64,000 bases of DNA from Terasakiella pusilla DSM 6293. Lineage in GTDB: Bacteria; Pseudomonadota; Alphaproteobacteria; Rhodospirillales; Terasakiellaceae. Below, piece by piece: positions 7,893-16,929 of this stretch; the stretch's first letter is position 1; every line of letters starts with the position of its first letter. The stretch lies in the NCBI RefSeq assembly GCF_000688235.1, contig NZ_JHYO01000004.1, positions 1 to 64,000 on the forward strand, in the 5' to 3' direction. A model generated the notes under the pieces. That model was not told the origin of the DNA. It saw only the letters and a list, made by a program, of their open reading frames with translations, and made no database searches. The position numbers were made by a program, and so were the translations under genes.

Positions 7893-8852
7893 ATGATGCA
7901 AACTAAAGCAAAAAAGCCAGTGATTGTGATCGGCGGTCCCACCGCCAGCGGCAAGTCCGCAACCGCGATGGATGTGGCCCGCGAATTTGATGGGGTGATC
8001 ATCAATGCGGACTCCATGCAAGTCTATGATGGATTGCGCATTGTGACCGCCCGTCCGACCCCAGAAGATGAAGCTGAAATCCCCCATCGCCTGTATGGGG
8101 TGATGGCCCCGACAGAGACCTGTTCGGCAGGATTGTGGGAGAAAATGTGCATTGCAGAGATCGAAAAGGTTTGGGCGGACGGCAAGTTGCCCATCGTGAC
8201 AGGCGGCACAGGTCTTTATATTAAGACGCTGGTGGAAGGGATTTCCCAATTGCCTGCGATCCCTGATGACATCCGAAACACCATTCGCGAACGCTGCGAT
8301 AGGGACGGTGTGGAGACTTTATATAAAGAACTTCAATCCAGGGATGAGGAAATGGCAGCGCGGCTGAAACCGCGTGATGCGCAGCGAATCTGTCGCGCGT
8401 TGGAGGTTCTGGAAGCCACCGGCAAGTCGTTGGCTGTTTTGCAGCGCGAAATTAAGCCCGTTCCCACGCTTGAGGCGGATTTTTTTACACAAGTGATCAT
8501 GCCGCCACGCAACATTCTGTACCAACGCTGTGACCAACGCTTTGATCTGATGATCGCGCAGGGTGCGGTGGACGAAGTGGCGCGCCTTGATGAGATGAAT
8601 TTGGATGCGAAACTCCCTGTTATGAAGGCGTTAGGGGTGCCGGAGCTCTTAAAGCTTGTACGCAAACAATCCAGTCTGGAAGAGGTCCGCGCCGAGGCAC
8701 AAATGCAGACCAGACGCTTTGCAAAGCGCCAATGTACGTGGTTTCGCAATCAGATAAAACGCTGTGAAATTTATTCTGCGCAATATTCGGAAAGTTTGCG
8801 AGATCAGATTTATAAGAAAGTTCGCCAATTTTTGTTGACCGATAGGGTTTGA
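7893..8852 (+). CDS. miaA: tRNA dimethylallyltransferase
   Basis: It adds the isopentenyl group to A37 of tRNAs reading UNN codons. The 319-residue protein starts with the P-loop GPTASGKS (15-22). The family blocks INADSMQVYDGLRIVTARPT, YGV.AP, VTGGTGLYIKTL, RDAQRICRALEV and RFAKRQCTWFRNQ are all visible. Two adjacent ATGs at 7893 and 7896 follow AGAGAG; the first was used. It is divergent from serB and followed by ilvB in the same direction after about 105 nt. Confidence 0.96.
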   Translation: MMQTKAKKPVIVIGGPTASGKSATAMDVAREFDGVIINADSMQVYDGLRIVTARPTPEDEAEIPHRLYGVMAPTETCSAGLWEKMCIAEIEKVWADGKLPIVTGGTGLYIKTLVEGISQLPAIPDDIRNTIRERCDRDGVETLYKELQSRDEEMAARLKPRDAQRICRALEVLEATGKSLAVLQREIKPVPTLEADFFTQVIMPPRNILYQRCDQRFDLMIAQGAVDEVARLDEMNLDAKLPVMKALGVPELLKLVRKQSSLEEVRAEAQMQTRRFAKRQCTWFRNQIKRCEIYSAQYSESLRDQIYKKVRQFLLTDRV

Positions 8853-8957
8853 GCGATTACGTTGCCCACCTCGAAGCTCGCGCCCCTGCGCGGGTACATT
8901 TATTTCTGCCCTATATATAAAGAGTAGAAAGAATTCGTTGAGACGGAGGATTTTTGC

Positions 8958-10739
8958 ATGTCCACGAAAGAAATGACCGGTTCTGAAATCATCATTCAAG
9001 CTTTGAAAGATCAAGGCGTGGATGTGATGTTTGGGCTACCGGGTGGCGTGCTTCTTCCGCTGTATGACGCGCTGTTCAAACAAAATGGTCTTCGCCATAT
9101 TCTGGTTAAGCACGAACAGGCCGCTGTCCACGCTGCGGAAGGGTATGCACGCTCTACCGGAGAAGTGGGGACTGTGCTTGTGACATCTGGTCCAGGTGCA
9201 ACCAACACGGTGACAGGCCTTGTAGACGCCATGATGGATTCGGTACCGCTGGTTTGTTTGACGGGTCAGGTCCCGTCCAGCTTGATCGGTAATGACGCTT
9301 TTCAGGAAGCTGACATCACAGGCATCACACGTGGCTGTACAAAACACAACTATCTGGTCAAGGATGTAAACGATCTGGGTCGTATCCTGCACGAAGCGTA
9401 TTATGTCGCACGTACAGGCCGCCCGGGGCCGGTTTTGGTTGATATTCCCAAAGACATTCTGTTGGCGACGGGCACTTATACAACACCGGGTAAAACAACC
9501 GCTGTTGAACATAAGTCCTACAAGCCGCAGGTTAAAGGCGATACAGCCTCTATTAAACAGGCGATTGAGCTGATCCGTAACGCTAAACGTCCGTTGTTCT
9601 ACGGTGGTGGCGGGATCGTCAACTCTGGTGATGCGGCTTGTACGCTGTTCTCCCAATTCGTTAAAATGACCGGTATTCCGTGTTCTTTGACGTTGATGGG
9701 GCTGGGCGCGTTCCCGGGGTCTGACAATCAGTTCCTCGGCATGATGGGGATGCACGGCACTTATGAAGCCAATATGGCGATGCATGATTGTGACGTGATG
9801 ATCAACATCGGTGCGCGTTTTGATGACCGTGTAACGGGCGCGCTTGATAAATTCTCGCCGGATTCCAAGAAGATTCATATCGATATTGACCCAAGCTCTA
9901 TCAACAAGAACGTGGTTGTTGATGTGCCGATCATCGGTGACGTTGCCCATGTCCTTGAAGAAATGATCAAGTACTGGAAAGCTGATCAAGCGCAGGTCAA
10001 TGCCAAAGAGTTGGAAAAATGGTGGAAGCAGATCGCCGATTGGCGTTCTAAAGACAGCCTGAAATATATCCAGTCCAACAAAGTTATTAAGCCGCAATAC
10101 GCTTTGGAGCGTATCCGTGACCTTGCTTTGGAAACAGGTAAAGACACTTTCTATACAACAGAAGTTGGCCAGCACCAGATGTGGGCAGCCCAACATCTGT
10201 GCTTTGAAAAGCCGAAGCGCTGGATGACATCCGGTGGTTTGGGGACTATGGGCTATGGCTTCCCGTCTGCGATGGGTGTACAGGTTGCACATCCTGATGC
10301 GCTGGTTGTAGCGATTGCCGGGGATGGATCCTTCCAGATGAACCTGCAGGAACTGGCGACCTTGATGTCTTATCGTTTGCCGGTGAAGTGCTTCATCCTG
10401 AACAACATGTTCTTGGGCATGGTGCGCCAGTGGCAGGAAATGTTCCACGGTGAGCGTTATTCTGAAAGTGTGATTGAAGATCAGCCTGATTTTGTGAAAC
10501 TGGCGGAAGCGTATGGGGCCTTGGGCCTGCGCGCGACCACGCCGGGTGAGCTGGATGGCGTGATCAAACAGGCGTTTGACTCCCATTTGCCGACAATCAT
10601 CGATATTCGCACGGACCCGGAAGAGAACGTCTTCCCGATGATCCCGTCCGGGGCGGCCCATAACGAAATTATCCTTGGTCCGGAAGATTCCAAAAACTCG
10701 GAAAGCGGCGGTAGTGTCGAGTCCGGTGTACTGGTGTAA
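8958..10739 (+). CDS. ilvB: Acetolactate synthase, catalytic subunit
   Basis: This is the first shared step of branched-chain amino acid synthesis: two pyruvates to acetolactate, or pyruvate plus 2-ketobutyrate to acetohydroxybutyrate. The 593-residue protein binds thiamine diphosphate and FAD. It has the FGLPGG start, the catalytic Glu53 in VKHEQAAVHAAEGYAR, and the diphosphate motif GDGSFQMNLQEL...FILNN near residue 455. A GGAGG site lies 8 nt before the ATG. The 105-bp upstream region shows no Ile/Val/Leu-rich leader peptide, unlike the leuA genes in this window. ilvH follows after 14 nt and ilvC after that. Confidence 0.97.
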   Translation: MSTKEMTGSEIIIQALKDQGVDVMFGLPGGVLLPLYDALFKQNGLRHILVKHEQAAVHAAEGYARSTGEVGTVLVTSGPGATNTVTGLVDAMMDSVPLVCLTGQVPSSLIGNDAFQEADITGITRGCTKHNYLVKDVNDLGRILHEAYYVARTGRPGPVLVDIPKDILLATGTYTTPGKTTAVEHKSYKPQVKGDTASIKQAIELIRNAKRPLFYGGGGIVNSGDAACTLFSQFVKMTGIPCSLTLMGLGAFPGSDNQFLGMMGMHGTYEANMAMHDCDVMINIGARFDDRVTGALDKFSPDSKKIHIDIDPSSINKNVVVDVPIIGDVAHVLEEMIKYWKADQAQVNAKELEKWWKQIADWRSKDSLKYIQSNKVIKPQYALERIRDLALETGKDTFYTTEVGQHQMWAAQHLCFEKPKRWMTSGGLGTMGYGFPSAMGVQVAHPDALVVAIAGDGSFQMNLQELATLMSYRLPVKCFILNNMFLGMVRQWQEMFHGERYSESVIEDQPDFVKLAEAYGALGLRATTPGELDGVIKQAFDSHLPTIIDIRTDPEENVFPMIPSGAAHNEIILGPEDSKNSESGGSVESGVLV

Positions 10740-10753
10740 GGGAGGAACTAACA

Positions 10754-11272
10754 ATGACAAATAAAGATAAAGACGACATCCTTCGCCACACGATTTCCGT
10801 ACTGGTGGACAACGAATCCGGTGTTCTAGCTCGCGTAATCGGCCTGTTTTCCGGCCGTGGCTATAACATCGAAAGCTTGACGGTTGCTGAAACCGATCAC
10901 GTTGAAAATCTGTCCAAGATTACCATCGTGACAACCGGTACCCGTCAGGTGATTGAGCAAATCAAAGCGCAACTTGACCGTCTGGTTCCCGTTCGCAGAG
11001 TTGTTGATCTCACGATTGACGGCCCAAGCGTTGAACGCGAAATGGCATTGGTTAAAGTGGCAGGTGAGGGAGAACATCGCGTTGAAGCTTTGCGCATCGC
11101 CGATATTTTCCGTGCACGTGTTATCGATAGCTCGAACTCTTCTTTCGTCTTTGAAGTCTTTGGTAAGGCTGGCAAAGTCGATGCCTTTATTAAACTGATG
11201 GAGCCATTGGGACTGGTTGACGTTTCACGTACCGGTGTCGTGGCGATTTCCCGCGGGGCCACTGGTCTCTAA
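10754..11272 (+). CDS. ilvH: Acetolactate synthase, small regulatory subunit
   Basis: This 172-residue protein has an N-terminal ACT domain (HTISVLVDNESGVLARVIGLFSGRGYNIESLTV) that normally binds valine for feedback inhibition. Its C-terminal half (REMALVKV...FVFEVFGKAGKVDAFI) activates the large subunit. A GGGAGGA site precedes the ATG. It sits between ilvB and ilvC in one operon. Confidence 0.96.
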   Translation: MTNKDKDDILRHTISVLVDNESGVLARVIGLFSGRGYNIESLTVAETDHVENLSKITIVTTGTRQVIEQIKAQLDRLVPVRRVVDLTIDGPSVEREMALVKVAGEGEHRVEALRIADIFRARVIDSSNSSFVFEVFGKAGKVDAFIKLMEPLGLVDVSRTGVVAISRGATGL

Positions 11273-11306
11273 GGATATCGCATCCAAAATTCTTAATCTT
11301 TTCTAG

Positions 11307-12344
<1,038 letters not shown>

Positions 12345-12461
12345 GCAAATCTCGATCAAACCATCCGGTTTGTGACGACGCATTTGCGTTACGAAAAAAC
12401 GTCCCTCAGGCGAAAAGTCTTCGGGAACGTGGCTCCGTTTAAAGGAGTCTGCATGCACTGC

Positions 12462-12501
12462 AAGGAAAGGGAGATCCGGTTTCGGGTCTCCCTTTTCCTT
12501 T
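12462..12501 (+). terminator. Terminator of the ilvBHC operon
   Basis: AAGGAAAGGGAGA (12462-12474) pairs with TCTCCCTTTTCCTT (12487-12500), with one bulged T. It lies about 120 nt after ilvC. The 3' arm is itself T-rich, and no gene lies between. Confidence 0.6.
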
Positions 12502-12592
12502 GTGGGGTGAAACAATTTGTTTCGAAATCATCGACTTATGAAAAGGCGTAAACAGGCGTAGAGTAGGTGCAACAGTTAAAAGAGAGGTCGCC

Positions 12593-13342
12593 ATGTTGCC
12601 GAGTTTATTTTTATCCCACGGTTCTCCTACCGTTTTAATCGAGAAGGACAGTCCGGGACGTGCGTTTTTGGCGCAGTTGGGCAGTCAGATTGAAAGACCG
12701 AAATCAATTTTGGTCGTCAGCGCTCATTGGGAAACCGAAAGCCCGACGGTTACGGGGGCAGGCGTCCTTGAAACGATCCATGATTTTTACGGATTCCCCA
12801 ATGAGCTTTTCCAAATGACCTATCCAGCTGAAGGGACTGCGGCGTTGTCGCAGACCGCGCAAACGCTGTTGGGGGCCAGGCTGGATGACAAGCGCGGTCT
12901 GGATCACGGCGCCTGGTCGGCGTTAAAGCTGATGTACCCAGAGGCAGACATTCCTGTGGTGCAGTTGAGCCTGCAATCTCATTTTCCTGCGCAGTATCAT
13001 TATGATATTGGCAGCAAGCTCTCGGAGCTGCGAAAAGAGGGGGTCTTGATCATCGGGTCAGGCGCGGCAACACATAACCTGCGGGCCTTAACGTGGTATG
13101 ATAAAACACCGGACCCTTGGGCTGTAGAGTATGAAGACTGGTTGGTGAAAACCGTTGAAGAACAAGACCACGACGCCCTATTACATGCCCGCGAGAGCGC
13201 GCCACATTACAGTATGGCCCATCCGGTTGATGAACATTGGCTGCCGATTTATGTAGCGATGGGGGCCGGCGACAAGATGCGCCTGCTGCACCGTGGGTTT
13301 GAGCATCGCAACTTGAGCATGGCGGCGGTTGCCTTTGATTGA
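12593..13342 (+). CDS. Class III extradiol dioxygenase, LigB/DODA (YgiD-like) family
   Basis: This 249-residue protein belongs to the extradiol ring-cleavage dioxygenases that include plant 4,5-DOPA dioxygenase and E. coli YgiD. It has the iron-ligand regions LFLSHGSPT and FYGFPNELFQMTYPAEG, the segment RGLDHGAWSAL, and IIGSGAATHNLRAL. The C-terminal SAPHYSMAHPVDEHWLPIYVAMGAG is typical. The substrate is unknown, and no aromatic degradation genes are nearby. A GAGAGGT site precedes the ATG. It is followed by the broken yjbQ gene in the same direction. Confidence 0.9.
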   Translation: MLPSLFLSHGSPTVLIEKDSPGRAFLAQLGSQIERPKSILVVSAHWETESPTVTGAGVLETIHDFYGFPNELFQMTYPAEGTAALSQTAQTLLGARLDDKRGLDHGAWSALKLMYPEADIPVVQLSLQSHFPAQYHYDIGSKLSELRKEGVLIIGSGAATHNLRALTWYDKTPDPWAVEYEDWLVKTVEEQDHDALLHARESAPHYSMAHPVDEHWLPIYVAMGAGDKMRLLHRGFEHRNLSMAAVAFD

Positions 13343-13375
13343 TATGGTGGGGAAAGCTGACAGACAGGAGAGAGC

Positions 13376-13796
13376 ATGCAGCAGTTTACGACCCGTTTTA
13401 CCATCGCGACACAGGGGCAGGGACTCTATGAATTCACCCGTGATGTTCAACGATGGGTGCAAGATTGTGGCCTTGAAACGGGTTTGTTGACGCTCTTTTG
13501 TCAGCATACCAGTGCCAGCTTGACCATTCAGGAAAATGCGGACCCCGATGTGCAGTTGGACCTGACGGAGTTTTACGCCCGTCTGGTGCCGGAACATATG
13601 GGCTGGTTGCCGTCATACCATGGAAGGGCCGGATGACATGCCTGCCCATATTAAAAGCGCCCTGACGGATGTCTCTCTGTCGATTCCGATCTTTCAGGGA
13701 CGCGCGGCGTTGGGCACGTGGCAGGGGATTTATGTGTTTGAACATCGCAGTCAGCCGCACACGCGCAGCGTGGTCGCCCATGTGACGGGGCAATAG
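13376..13796 (+). pseudogene. yjbQ: YjbQ family (UPF0047) gene with a frameshift
   Basis: The first part (86 codons from ATG 13376) gives a normal YjbQ N terminus with LFCQHTSASLTIQENADPDV and FYARLVPE. It then runs off-frame to a TGA at 13634-13636. The missing C-terminal part is intact in another frame: RHTMEGPDDMPAHIKSALT, then GTWQGIYVFEHRS, ending at TAG 13794-13796. The shift fits one extra base in 13607-13610, where four bases (TTGC) occupy the space of one codon before CGT CAT ACC. Together the parts make a protein near the family's usual ~139 residues. It may be a true pseudogene, a recent mutation or a sequencing error; no programmed-frameshift signal is evident. Confidence 0.85.
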
Positions 13797-13805
13797 AAAG
13801 TTGTT

Positions 13806-14462
13806 CTAGCGCGCGTTCCAATAGGTTTCGGGGACCATGCGGTTGTCGATTTGACGGCACAAATTGTCGCCCCATTCCTGACCTTTGCTTTGCAGGATCT
13901 CTTTTTGCAGGGATTTGGCTTGTGCGTCGCCTTTTTTAGCGGCTAATTCTAACCAGGCGAAGGCAAGGGTGAGATCAAATTGCACGCCTGTTCCATTGAG
14001 GTAGTAAATCCCCAATTCACGCATGGCATCGCTGTCACCTTTAACGGCGGATTGCGCATACCAATTTGCTGACTTCTCAAAATCACTGGTGAGCGCGTAG
14101 ATCGCGCCAAGCTGTGTCATGGCCGCGCGCGAGTCTTTTTGTGCGGCCTTTTCATACCAGCTGAGGGCGGTTTCAGGGGATTTTTCCACACCTTGGCCCA
14201 AGGCATACATCTGGGCGATTTTAATCATGGCTTGGGGGTAGCCCCCTTGGGCGGCACGTTCAAACCATTCCGCGGCGGTGTGATAGTCTGCGGCGATCTT
14301 TTTGCCTTGTGACCACAAAAGGCCGAGCTTATAGGCGGATTTTAAATCACCATGAACGGCCTTACTTTCCAGACTTTCCGCAAGAGTGCGCACGTCATTG
14401 GCATGGAGAGGGGCCGTGAGAATACATAAGAATAATGCAGAAAGGTTGAGTAGGCGTAGCAT
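13806..14462 (-). CDS. Secreted Sel1-repeat (TPR-like) protein
   Basis: This 218-residue protein has an N-terminal signal peptide (LRLLNLSALFLCILTAPLHA). About four Sel1 repeats follow, recognisable by AYKLGLLWSQG, AMIKIAQMYALGQGV, AMTQLGAIYAL and AMRELGIYYLNGTGV, with the usual A-x2-WFERAA elements. Such periplasmic solenoids mediate protein contacts; the specific role is unknown. A 12-bp inverted repeat spans the start codon. It runs convergent to yjbQ with 9 nt between stop codons. Confidence 0.85.
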   Translation of the reverse strand: MLRLLNLSALFLCILTAPLHANDVRTLAESLESKAVHGDLKSAYKLGLLWSQGKKIAADYHTAAEWFERAAQGGYPQAMIKIAQMYALGQGVEKSPETALSWYEKAAQKDSRAAMTQLGAIYALTSDFEKSANWYAQSAVKGDSDAMRELGIYYLNGTGVQFDLTLAFAWLELAAKKGDAQAKSLQKEILQSKGQEWGDNLCRQIDNRMVPETYWNAR

Positions 14463-14496
14463 TTTGTAAATCCAGAATTATAGTCTACGCCTACTC
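14448..14496 (-). promoter_or_regulatory. 12-bp inverted repeat bracketing the Sel1-protein start codon
   Basis: GAGTAGGCGTAG at 14448-14459 (codons 2-5 of the Sel1 gene) is the exact complement of CTACGCCTACTC at 14485-14496. The 25-nt loop holds the ATG and the ribosome-binding region. A TATAAT hexamer lies on the minus strand within the loop (14476-14481). It may be a DNA operator over the promoter, or an mRNA hairpin if transcription starts upstream. Confidence 0.4.
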
Positions 14497-14538
14497 TAGC
14501 CTTTTCATGGGCGAATTGAAAGTGTGTTGGGGGCTGTT

Positions 14539-15528
14539 TTAGCTGCCCGCGACATCAATAACAACGCGGCCCCGAACATTGCCTTTGAGAATATCTTTGC
14601 CCAGCTTAGGCAGATCTTCCAGTTTGGCTTCTTGGGTCATATCTTCCAATTTCTCTAAGGGCAGATCGCTTTGAATGCGTTGCCATGCACGAACGCGTTT
14701 TTCCTTGGGACACATGACAGAATCGATCCCCAAAAGATTCACGCCGCGCAGCAAGAACGGGATGACGGTTGCGGGCAAATCGTTGCCGCCGGCCAACCCG
14801 ATGGCGGCCGCGCTTGCGCCGTATTTGAGCTGGGCTAACACGCGGGCCAATGTGGTGCCGCCAACCGCATCAATGCAGCCTGCCCAACGTTCTTTTTCGA
14901 GGGGGCGTTTGGAGGTTTCGGCCAATTCTTCACGGGCGACGAGGGTGCTTACCCCCAATTCTTTGAGGTAGTCGTGGGTGTCAGCGCGTCCGGTTGATCC
15001 GGCAACCTTGTAGCCCAGCTGATGAAGGATGGCGACAGCAACACTGCCCACGCCACCGGCAGCCCCGGTGACGAGTACTTCCCCCTGATCGGGAGTTAGG
15101 CCATGATCTTCCAGTGCCATAACCCCCAGCATCGCAGTGAAGCCCGCGGTGCCGACTGACATAGCCTGTTTGGTGGACAGACCGTCTGGCAGGGCCACCA
15201 GCCAGTCGCCGCTTACGCGCGCTTTTTGGGCGTATCCACCCCAATGAATTTCGCCGACACGCCAGCCGGTTAACACGACTTTATCACCAGCCTTAAAGTC
15301 CGGGTGGCTGGAGTCTTCGACCGTACCCGCAAAATCGATACCGCCCACATGAGGGTAATCACGGACCAAGCCGCCAGCCCCGTTGAGGACAAGGCCGTCT
15401 TTATAGTTGAGGGTCGAATATTCGACATTTACCAGCACGTCGCCTTCTGGCAACTGGTCGATATTGATATCCTGCAGGGTGGCTTCTACGCCGCTGTCAT
15501 TTTTGTCGAGAATAAGTGCTTTAAACAT
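14539..15528 (-). CDS. acuI: Acrylyl-CoA reductase / YhdH-type quinone oxidoreductase (MDR superfamily)
   Basis: This 329-residue zinc-free medium-chain reductase belongs to the AcuI/YhdH family, which reduces acryloyl-CoA to propionyl-CoA with NADPH. Signatures are STLNYKDGLVLNG, VGGIDFAGTVEDS, GTAGFTAMLGVMALE, the Rossmann motif VTGAAGGVGSVAVAIL, and FLLRGVNLLGIDSV. In marine bacteria acuI is linked to DMSP and acrylate use; no other DMSP gene is visible here. The ATG at 15528 follows AAAGGTGA. A TTGACA -35 sequence overlaps a 29-bp palindrome shared with the divergent GntR gene. Confidence 0.88.
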   Translation of the reverse strand: MFKALILDKNDSGVEATLQDINIDQLPEGDVLVNVEYSTLNYKDGLVLNGAGGLVRDYPHVGGIDFAGTVEDSSHPDFKAGDKVVLTGWRVGEIHWGGYAQKARVSGDWLVALPDGLSTKQAMSVGTAGFTAMLGVMALEDHGLTPDQGEVLVTGAAGGVGSVAVAILHQLGYKVAGSTGRADTHDYLKELGVSTLVAREELAETSKRPLEKERWAGCIDAVGGTTLARVLAQLKYGASAAAIGLAGGNDLPATVIPFLLRGVNLLGIDSVMCPKEKRVRAWQRIQSDLPLEKLEDMTQEAKLEDLPKLGKDILKGNVRGRVVIDVAGS

Positions 15529-15562
15529 GGGATCACCTTTGTTGGGAATATGTGCTGTCTTT

Positions 15563-15603
15563 ACAGTACGTGTATTTATATATTTGTCAAACAAATATAT
15601 AAA
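15563..15603 (-). promoter_or_regulatory. acuI promoter with overlapping 29-bp palindromic operator
   Basis: Arms at 15575-15587 and 15591-15603 are perfect 13-bp complements with a 3-nt centre (half-site TTTATATATTTGT). On the minus strand the centre supplies a perfect TTGACA (15585-15590), followed 16 nt later by TACTGT (15563-15568) as a possible -10. A protein bound here would block acuI transcription. The divergent GntR-family gene is the natural candidate. Confidence 0.62.
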
Positions 15604-15675
15604 ATTGGATTTAAGTTGTATGAGACGGGCTTTCAGGTCATTCTGTTGCCTCTATTAAATTGAAAGCGACTGATT

Positions 15676-16413
15676 ATGGGCATTAAATATGAACCGCTGG
15701 TCACAGAGAGCCTGGCAAAACAGATTTCAGAGACGATCCGTCAGGCCATTGTGGATGGTGAGTTACAGGTTGATGAACGTTTGCCGACAGAACCGGAACT
15801 GGCTCAACGTTTTGGGGTTTCGCGCCCCACGATTCGGGAAGCCCTGAAGCGACTCGCGGCGCAAAATTTGATCCGGTCGCGCAGAGGCCCGGCGGGCGGC
15901 ACGTTTGTCAATAAGCCGGACAGTCAGGATGCCAAGGATGCGTTGATCAATATGACATCGCTTTTAACGACTCTGGGGGAATTTGATCTCTCCGATATCG
16001 CCGAGGCCCGACGCGAGCTTGAATTGACCTGTGTCTATCTGGCGGCAGAACGCTGTGACGAAACGCAGTTAGCGATTATGGCGCAAGAAATCGAGATACA
16101 GAAAAAAAACGATTTACCGGATCAGGAGTTTTGCGCCTCTGACGTTCGTTTCCACCGTGCCATTGTGGATGCCAGTGCAAACAGAATGTTGCAATTCATG
16201 ATGTGTTCTGTGATTGAAGCGGTGCAGCCCGTGGTGAACTTGATCGTCTTTCCTTTTTGGGATAAGAAAAAGACAATTGATCAGCACATTCGCTTATACG
16301 ATGCCATTCGTACGCGTGATGCTGACACAGCCGCGCGGGTATTTTCGGAACAGATGGACGATCTCTCAGACCGGTATTCCAAAGCGCAGGCGCGGCGCAA
16401 CAGGGACAAGTAA
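15676..16413 (+). CDS. GntR-family transcriptional regulator, FadR subfamily
   Basis: The 245-residue protein has an N-terminal winged helix-turn-helix (residues ~8-75: SLAKQISETIRQAIVDGELQ...LPTEPELAQRFGVSRPTIREALKRLAAQNLIRSRRGPAGGTFV). A C-terminal all-helical FCD ligand-binding domain follows (~100-235), with the metal-binding-type Asp/His positions in FHRAIVDAS. It is divergent from acuI with a strong palindrome between them, so it probably regulates acuI and itself. The effector is unknown. Confidence 0.92.
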   Translation: MGIKYEPLVTESLAKQISETIRQAIVDGELQVDERLPTEPELAQRFGVSRPTIREALKRLAAQNLIRSRRGPAGGTFVNKPDSQDAKDALINMTSLLTTLGEFDLSDIAEARRELELTCVYLAAERCDETQLAIMAQEIEIQKKNDLPDQEFCASDVRFHRAIVDASANRMLQFMMCSVIEAVQPVVNLIVFPFWDKKKTIDQHIRLYDAIRTRDADTAARVFSEQMDDLSDRYSKAQARRNRDK

Positions 16414-16433
16414 GGGCAATAAAGGGAATAGTT

Positions 16434-16847
16434 ATGTCAGTAGTTAATACAATGCATTCGAAAAGAGTGACTGACGAAGTGCGCCACGCCAATGACGATC
16501 TGGAATTTTTTTATATGGAAGCCAGACGCAACCGTAAAATCGCAAATTGGGCTGCAGAACAATTGGGGTTTAATAAAAAAGAATATTTCCTTGAGCTGGT
16601 CGAGGCTGATTTGTCGAAAGCTGGCCCCAAGCCGGTGATTGACCGCATCATGGTGGACTTTCAGCAAGCCGGGCTGAACATTTCAGAAGAGACCTTGTGG
16701 GATCAGCTACGTACCTTTGAAAAAGACGTGCTGCAAGATATGCTCACACAACAGGCGGAACGTACAAAGGCCGAGATCAAGGCGAAGGAAAAGAAGAAGA
16801 AAGACAAAAAGGCCAAGTCAAAGAAGGACAAGAAAAAGAAAAAATAA
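16434..16847 (+). CDS. DUF1476 family protein (ATPase zeta-subunit-like) with lysine-rich tail
   Basis: This 137-residue protein resembles the alphaproteobacterial DUF1476 family, whose Paracoccus member is the zeta inhibitor of F1-ATPase. The match rests on MEARRNRKIANWAAEQLG, EYFLELVEADLSKAG, and IDRIMVDFQQAGLNISEETL. It is longer than usual because the last ~30 residues are almost all Lys with Ala and Asp. That tail is low complexity and could bind nucleic acid or anionic lipid. It lies 20 nt downstream of the GntR gene and may be cotranscribed. Inhibition of ATP synthase is not established for this divergent member. Confidence 0.6.
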   Translation: MSVVNTMHSKRVTDEVRHANDDLEFFYMEARRNRKIANWAAEQLGFNKKEYFLELVEADLSKAGPKPVIDRIMVDFQQAGLNISEETLWDQLRTFEKDVLQDMLTQQAERTKAEIKAKEKKKKDKKAKSKKDKKKKK

Positions 16848-16929
16848 GCCGTTTTCGGGAGAACATAAAATGTAACGATGCCAATTTGACCTAATCTGAT
16901 AATTGCATAGGTTTGTGAGAGCTGTTGAA

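Noticed and set aside
8853-8957. Attenuator leader peptide before ilvB
   Set aside because: No short frame with clustered Ile, Val or Leu codons was found, in contrast to both leuA leaders.
9036-10760. 574-codon frame opposite ilvB
   Set aside because: It is antisense to a complete acetolactate synthase gene. It has no recognisable domain and no start context.
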